A DNA stretch of 5,847 nt from Planctomycetaceae bacterium (lineage in GTDB: Bacteria; Planctomycetota; Planctomycetia; Pirellulales; UBA1268), in assembly GCA_030616935.1 (NCBI GenBank), contig JAUWWJ010000118.1, positions 1 to 5,847 of the forward strand, written 5' to 3'. The notes below the pieces were generated by a model. That model saw nothing but the letters and a program-made list of their open reading frames with translations. It ran no database searches and was not told the origin of the DNA. The translations under genes were made by a program, and so were the position numbers. Below, piece by piece: positions 5,485 to 5,847 of this stretch (positions within the stretch are counted from its first letter, which is position 1; the number at the start of each line of letters is the position of its first letter).

Positions 5485-5847
5485 TCACCAATGAATGTTG
5501 CGAGCAGACGCATTCTTCCGTAACTCTCGTAACTCGCGGGAAAAGCCACCAGAAAGAATTGGGAATCGACACCAGGATTTCGGATCAAGGCTTTCGTCAT
5601 CAAGATGAAAAGACGGTGCTAATCGCTCCCGTTTCCACTGATTCCGTGACCACAACAGAAAAAAACGTTCTGTCCAATAACCTAACCTCTCAGCATCGTA
5701 CTGAGGAAATGCATTTATCAGTTGCTCCCAAATCACAACAGGCATCTGTTGATCACGAATTGCAAATCTTTCAATTCGATCGAGCACGTCATACGGCATG
5801 AGATCAGACTCATCAGTCTGCCCATCATGAACTGGCCTCAATTCAGC
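5485..5847 (-). CDS. nadE: Glutamine-dependent NAD+ synthetase, C-terminal end (5' part beyond the window)
   Basis: The frame is open to the right edge; the last 120 residues are visible. They begin with AELRP, then DGQTDESDLMPYDVLDRIE (8-26), the conserved region near the end of the NAD+ synthetase domain that carries the usual acidic/PYxxLD signature. Next come ERFFLLWSRNQWKRERLAPS (60-79), FHLDDESLDP (80-89) and WCRFPILSGGF (92-102), a C-terminal extension I associate with the long planctomycete enzymes having an N-terminal nitrilase-type amidase. The enzyme amidates deamido-NAD+ to NAD+ using ATP and ammonia from glutamine, in the cytoplasm. The synthetase P-loop and the amidase part are outside the window, so glutamine dependence is inferred from the C-terminal type. 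It is the furthest upstream minus-strand gene here, 93 bases before the TIGR03009-like gene; I see no convincing terminator in that gap. Confidence 0.85.
   Translation of the reverse strand, partial: AELRPVHDGQTDESDLMPYDVLDRIERFAIRDQQMPVVIWEQLINAFPQYDAERLGYWTERFFLLWSRNQWKRERLAPSFHLDDESLDPKSWCRFPILSGGFSRELRELRKNASARNIHW

Noticed and set aside
5454..5801. Plus-strand frame of 115 codons opposite nadE
   Set aside because: It is antisense to a strongly conserved NAD+ synthetase C-terminus, and its product is Ser/Thr/His-rich with no domain pattern; a shadow frame.
1..5847. Search for CRISPR repeats, tRNA or rRNA genes, transposase, integrase, toxin-antitoxin or phage genes
   Set aside because: No regularly spaced repeats, cloverleaf-like segments, terminal inverted repeats or recognisable mobile-element proteins were seen on either strand.

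Overview
The window looks like ordinary chromosomal sequence from a planctomycete (Planctomycetota, PVC group). Base composition is moderate, close to half GC by eye. The best taxonomic pointers are two minus-strand genes. One encodes an exported protein matching my memory of the Planctomycetes-only domain family TIGR03009. The other encodes a small protein of the Minf_1886 type (TIGR04138), known from Planctomycetes and Verrucomicrobia. A four-helix membrane protein of planctomycete style lies beside them. These family names come from memory of sequence patterns; no search was run.

Layout. The left edge carries the 3' part of a plus-strand GtrB/DPM1-like glycosyltransferase (1-771). It converges on a minus-strand block that fills the rest of the window. 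In the direction of transcription, right to left, that block contains: the C-terminal end of glutamine-dependent NAD+ synthetase (nadE, cut by the right edge); the TIGR03009-like exported protein; the Minf_1886-like protein; a possible 32-residue one-helix membrane peptide; the 204-residue membrane protein; ATP-dependent phosphoenolpyruvate carboxykinase (pckA); and an exported Cys-type glutathione peroxidase. Gaps between minus-strand genes range from about 15 to about 140 bases. No stretch over 300 bases lacks a gene.

Function. The recognisable genes are housekeeping: NAD+ synthesis (nadE), the oxaloacetate to PEP step of gluconeogenesis (pckA), peroxide detoxification outside the cytoplasm (glutathione peroxidase), and transfer of a sugar to a polyprenyl-phosphate carrier (glycosyltransferase). 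The lineage-specific genes between nadE and pckA have no function I can assign. Shared strand and spacing are compatible with some cotranscription, but an extended -10 box in front of the Minf_1886-like gene and the 82- and 136-base gaps around pckA suggest several transcription units.

I found no mobile element, CRISPR array, RNA gene, toxin-antitoxin pair or defence system. The less explained parts are the short overlapping reading frames after the Minf_1886-like gene, a 23-codon frame fused to the glycosyltransferase stop codon, and unusual residues in conserved C-terminal motifs of PckA.
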